From positions 1-25,128 of the forward strand of contig CAYVMN010000043.1 in the NCBI GenBank assembly GCA_964452575.1: 25,128 nt of DNA, written 5' to 3'. The position numbers and the translations under genes were made by a program. The notes beneath the pieces are model-generated. The model saw only the letters and a program-made list of their open reading frames with translations, ran no database searches and was not told where the DNA came from. Source of the DNA: CAYVMN01 sp964452575. GTDB lineage: Bacteria; Desulfobacterota; DSM-4660; Desulfatiglandales; Desulfatiglandaceae. Shown here piece by piece: positions 24,803 through 25,128 of this stretch. Within the stretch, counting starts at the first letter, position 1; every line of letters starts with the position of its first letter.

Positions 24803-25128
24803 GTGAGCGCAGGAAACAAGAATTCAATTCATTGGGCCTGGGTCATCCTGGGTACATGCTTTGTGAATCTCTTTATCAACTATTCCGTCCGGCTGGGGTA
24901 TGGAGTCGTGCTTCCGGAGATGATAAAGGGACTTGGATTCAGCAGGACGGAAGGGGGGTCTATTTTTAATGCATATTTCATTTTCTATGTCACCCTGACA
25001 CCCTTTGCTGGCTACCTCACGGACCGGTACGGGGCAAGAAGGATCATCACGACCTGTGCATTTATCCTTGGTATCGGTGTCCTCCTGATGGGGACAGCTA
25101 GGTCTTTCTGGATGGCATGCCTTTCATT
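24803..25128 (+). CDS. MFS transporter, N-terminal part (3' end outside window)
   Basis: The frame is open from the GTG at 24803 to the end of the window (108 codons). It reads SAGNKNSIHWAWVILGTCFV, a first membrane helix, then LGYGVVLPEMIKGLGFSRTE and a second helix FNAYFIFYVTLTPFAGYL. The loop GYLTDRYGARR is the classic motif A between helices 2 and 3 of major facilitator proteins, and a third helix follows. The start is GTG, supported by GGAGAAGG at 24792-24799. An overlapping 87-codon frame (24706-24969) has no protein-like features and is rejected. The gene is divergent from the ABC exporter operon. The substrate is unknown; the start resembles oxalate/formate or monocarboxylate-type carriers only in a general way. 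Confidence 0.88.
   Translation, partial: MSAGNKNSIHWAWVILGTCFVNLFINYSVRLGYGVVLPEMIKGLGFSRTEGGSIFNAYFIFYVTLTPFAGYLTDRYGARRIITTCAFILGIGVLLMGTARSFWMACLS

Noticed and set aside
24706..24969. Plus-strand 87-codon frame before the MFS gene
   Set aside because: It overlaps the MFS frame that starts at 24803, which has membrane helices and motif A. The 87-codon frame has no protein-like features and begins inside the promoter.

Overview
This window is most of a large gas vesicle (gvp) gene cluster, followed by an unrelated ABC exporter pair and the start of an MFS transporter gene. The host looks like a Gram-negative, probably deltaproteobacterial (Desulfobacterota-type) bacterium. That placement is an inference from the gene families, the moderate GC content, and the mixture of heptamer repeats and four-helix-bundle genes; no taxonomic marker gene is present. 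The window starts inside gvpN, so the main structural GvpA probably lies upstream and is not seen.

Layout. (1) 1-20413, all on the plus strand: the 3' part of gvpN; a small coiled-coil protein; a GvpF/L protein; a CDC48/VAT-type double AAA ATPase; a GvpF/L protein fused to a C-terminal J domain; an unrecognised protein; a third GvpF/L; GvpG and GvpO (overlapping); a GvpA-family protein with a zinc ribbon; GvpK; a fourth GvpF/L with an N-terminal extension; a GvpA/J/M-family protein fused to two GRAM/PH-like domains and a zinc ribbon; a histidine kinase; a response regulator; DnaK; a GRAM-like/Hsp20 (GvpH-like) protein; a small coiled-coil plus winged-helix-like protein; and a tandem Get3/ArsA-type ATPase. 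(2) 20414-20700 is a convergent gap with no convincing gene. (3) 20701-24629 on the minus strand is a heterodimeric ABC exporter pair. (4) 24803 to the end, on the plus strand, is the 5' part of an MFS transporter with a good sigma-70-like promoter.

How the genes may work together. The shell-forming GvpA-family proteins are small and hydrophobic. This cluster surrounds them with an unusually complete protein-handling set: DnaK, a J domain fused to GvpF/L, an Hsp20, a Get3-type tandem ATPase with CxxC motifs, GvpN, and a CDC48-type unfoldase. I infer a dedicated folding, targeting and remodelling line for gas vesicle assembly. A GRAM/PH-like domain recurs in the GvpA-family fusion and in the Hsp20 protein.

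The second theme is repeats. Nearly every gap holds 7-bp tandem repeats (GTCCGAA, GGGCAGA, GTGGTCA and AATGACC types). They also run into coding sequence, forming the C-termini of several proteins and interrupting both halves of the tandem ATPase at the same position. Four intact four-helix-bundle (S23/IVP-like) genes and three truncated ones sit in the gaps directly after gvp-cluster genes, all in the same orientation. One truncated type is bounded by 15-bp inverted repeats, which suggests a small non-autonomous mobile unit.
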